In this document: one piece after another, positions 5,673 through 6,622 of the stretch
How positions within the stretch are numbered: the stretch's first letter is position 1
Layout of the letters: every line of letters begins with the position of its first letter
NCBI GenBank assembly: GCA_023461075.1
Contig: JAEWNY010000016.1
Coordinates: 1-6,622 of the forward strand
DNA length: 6,622 bases
Origin: Pseudomonadota bacterium
GTDB lineage: Bacteria; Pseudomonadota; Gammaproteobacteria; Xanthomonadales; Xanthomonadaceae
Direction of reading: 5' to 3'
Notes under the pieces: generated by a model
What the model was told of the DNA's origin: nothing
The model's input: the letters and a program-made list of their open reading frames with translations, nothing else
The model's database searches: none
Program-made: the position numbers and the translations under genes

Positions 5673-6622
5673 TCAGGTGAGCAGGTGGGCGACGCCGCCG
5701 CGCTCCTCTTCCAGCTCCGCCAACGTCTTGTCCATCGCCGCGCGGCTGAAGTCGTCGACGGGCAGGTCCCTGACCAGGGTGTACTCGCCGTTGGCGGTGG
5801 TCACCGGGAAACCGTAGATCACGCCTTCGGGGATGCCGTAGGATCCGTCGCTCGGCACGCCCATCGTCACCCATTCGCCATTGCTGCCGAGTGCCCAATC
5901 GCGCATGTGGTCGATGGCGGCATTGGCGGCGGAGGCGGCTGAGGAAAGGCCACGCGCTTCGATGATCGCCGCGCCACGCTTGCCTACGGTCGGGATGAAG
6001 GTGTTGGCGTTCCAGTCGCTGTCGTTGATGCTGTCCTTGAGCGACTTGCCGCCGACATCGGCGAAACGGTAGTCCGGATACATCGTCGGGCTGTGGTTGC
6101 CCCACACCACCAGCTTGTTGATGTCCGCCACCGGCACGCCGGCCTTGTTGGCCAGCTGCGACAGCGCGCGGTTGTGGTCGAGGCGCAGCATCGCGGTGAA
6201 GTTCTTCGCCGGCAGGTCGGGCGCGGACTTCATCGCGATGTAGGCATTGGTGTTGGCCGGGTTGCCGACCACCAGCACTTTGACATTGCGGCTGGCGACC
6301 TTGTTCAGCGCCTTGCCCTGCACGGTGAAGATCTCGGCGTTCTTGAGCAGCAGATCCTTGCGCTCCATGCCCGGGCCGCGCGGCATCGCGCCAACCAGCA
6401 GCGCGTAATCCGCGTCCTTGAACGCGACTTCCGGATCATCGGTGCCGACCATGCCGGCCAGCAGCGGGAATGCGCAGTCTTCCAGCTCCATCATCACGCC
6501 CTTGAGCGCGGCCTGCGCCTTGTCCATCGGCAATTCCAGCATCTGCAGGATGACCGGCTGGTCCTTGCCCAGCATCTCGCCCGAGGCGATGCGGAACAGC
6601 AGGGCATAGCCGATCTGGCCGG
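5673..6622 (-). CDS. mdh: Malate dehydrogenase (NAD-dependent), N-terminus cut by right edge
   Basis: Catalyses NAD-dependent interconversion of malate and oxaloacetate in the TCA cycle; cytoplasmic. The frame is open to the window edge. Upstream of the first internal Met (6575) 15 further residues belong to the protein and begin GQIGYALLFRIASGE, the dinucleotide-binding glycine loop. So 315 residues are visible; family members in Xanthomonadaceae have about 328, leaving about 13 outside the window. Counting from that internal Met, the motifs are PRGPGMERKDLL (65-76) with substrate-binding Arg66 and Arg72, VVGNPANTNA (102-111), LDHNRA (132-137) with catalytic Asp133 and Arg136, and VWGNHSPTMYPD (157-168) with catalytic His161. 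The long PRGPGM loop and GNHS place it in the cytosolic-type MDH group, not in the lactate-dehydrogenase-like or E. coli type. A hairpin terminator follows its stop. It makes the oxaloacetate that PrpC uses, but is not in that operon. Confidence 0.96.
   Translation of the reverse strand, partial: GQIGYALLFRIASGEMLGKDQPVILQMLELPMDKAQAALKGVMMELEDCAFPLLAGMVGTDDPEVAFKDADYALLVGAMPRGPGMERKDLLLKNAEIFTVQGKALNKVASRNVKVLVVGNPANTNAYIAMKSAPDLPAKNFTAMLRLDHNRALSQLANKAGVPVADINKLVVWGNHSPTMYPDYRFADVGGKSLKDSINDSDWNANTFIPTVGKRGAAIIEARGLSSAASAANAAIDHMRDWALGSNGEWVTMGVPSDGSYGIPEGVIYGFPVTTANGEYTLVRDLPVDDFSRAAMDKTLAELEEERGGVAHLLT

Noticed and set aside
1..6622. Mobile element, CRISPR array, defence system or tRNA gene
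   Set aside because: I saw no transposase, integrase, regularly spaced repeats, toxin-antitoxin pair or tRNA-like cloverleaf. The recognised genes are core metabolism or envelope functions.

Overview
The window is GC-rich chromosomal DNA that looks like a member of the Xanthomonadaceae (Lysobacter, Luteimonas or a close relative). This rests on remembered protein similarity: the malate dehydrogenase is of the type usual in that family, the propionate genes are the prpB-prpC-acnD type, and RluA is close to the gammaproteobacterial enzyme. No marker in the window fixes the genus.

Layout. Positions 1-3100, all on the minus strand, hold a propionate-degradation (2-methylcitrate cycle) operon. 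In transcription order it is prpB (2-methylisocitrate lyase), prpC (2-methylcitrate synthase), a small two-helix-type potassium channel, and the N-terminal part of acnD (2-methylcitrate dehydratase, running off the left edge). Gaps between genes are 12 to 43 bases and I see no terminator inside, so they are probably one transcript. Upstream of prpB, about 316 bases separate it from rluA. That stretch holds a possible small Cys-containing protein gene and a weak -10 element. No PrpR-type regulator is present in the window.

Positions 3417-4088 (minus) encode RluA, the pseudouridine synthase for 23S rRNA and tRNA. It has no clear ribosome-binding site and may be translated from a leaderless mRNA. 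Facing away from it, 4209-5582 (plus) encodes an M14-type zinc carboxypeptidase lipoprotein. Its C-terminal part resembles the small beta domain of amidohydrolases. It converges on mdh (malate dehydrogenase, minus, running off the right edge), and a perfect 8-bp hairpin with a T tract on the mdh strand lies between the two.

Metabolic picture. PrpC joins propionyl-CoA to oxaloacetate, AcnD dehydrates the 2-methylcitrate, and PrpB splits 2-methylisocitrate into pyruvate and succinate. Malate dehydrogenase regenerates oxaloacetate, so it is linked to the cycle by chemistry, though nothing suggests co-regulation. Most of the window is ordinary core metabolism. The less expected items are the channel gene inside the methylcitrate operon, the composite peptidase lipoprotein, and the possible small protein upstream of prpB.
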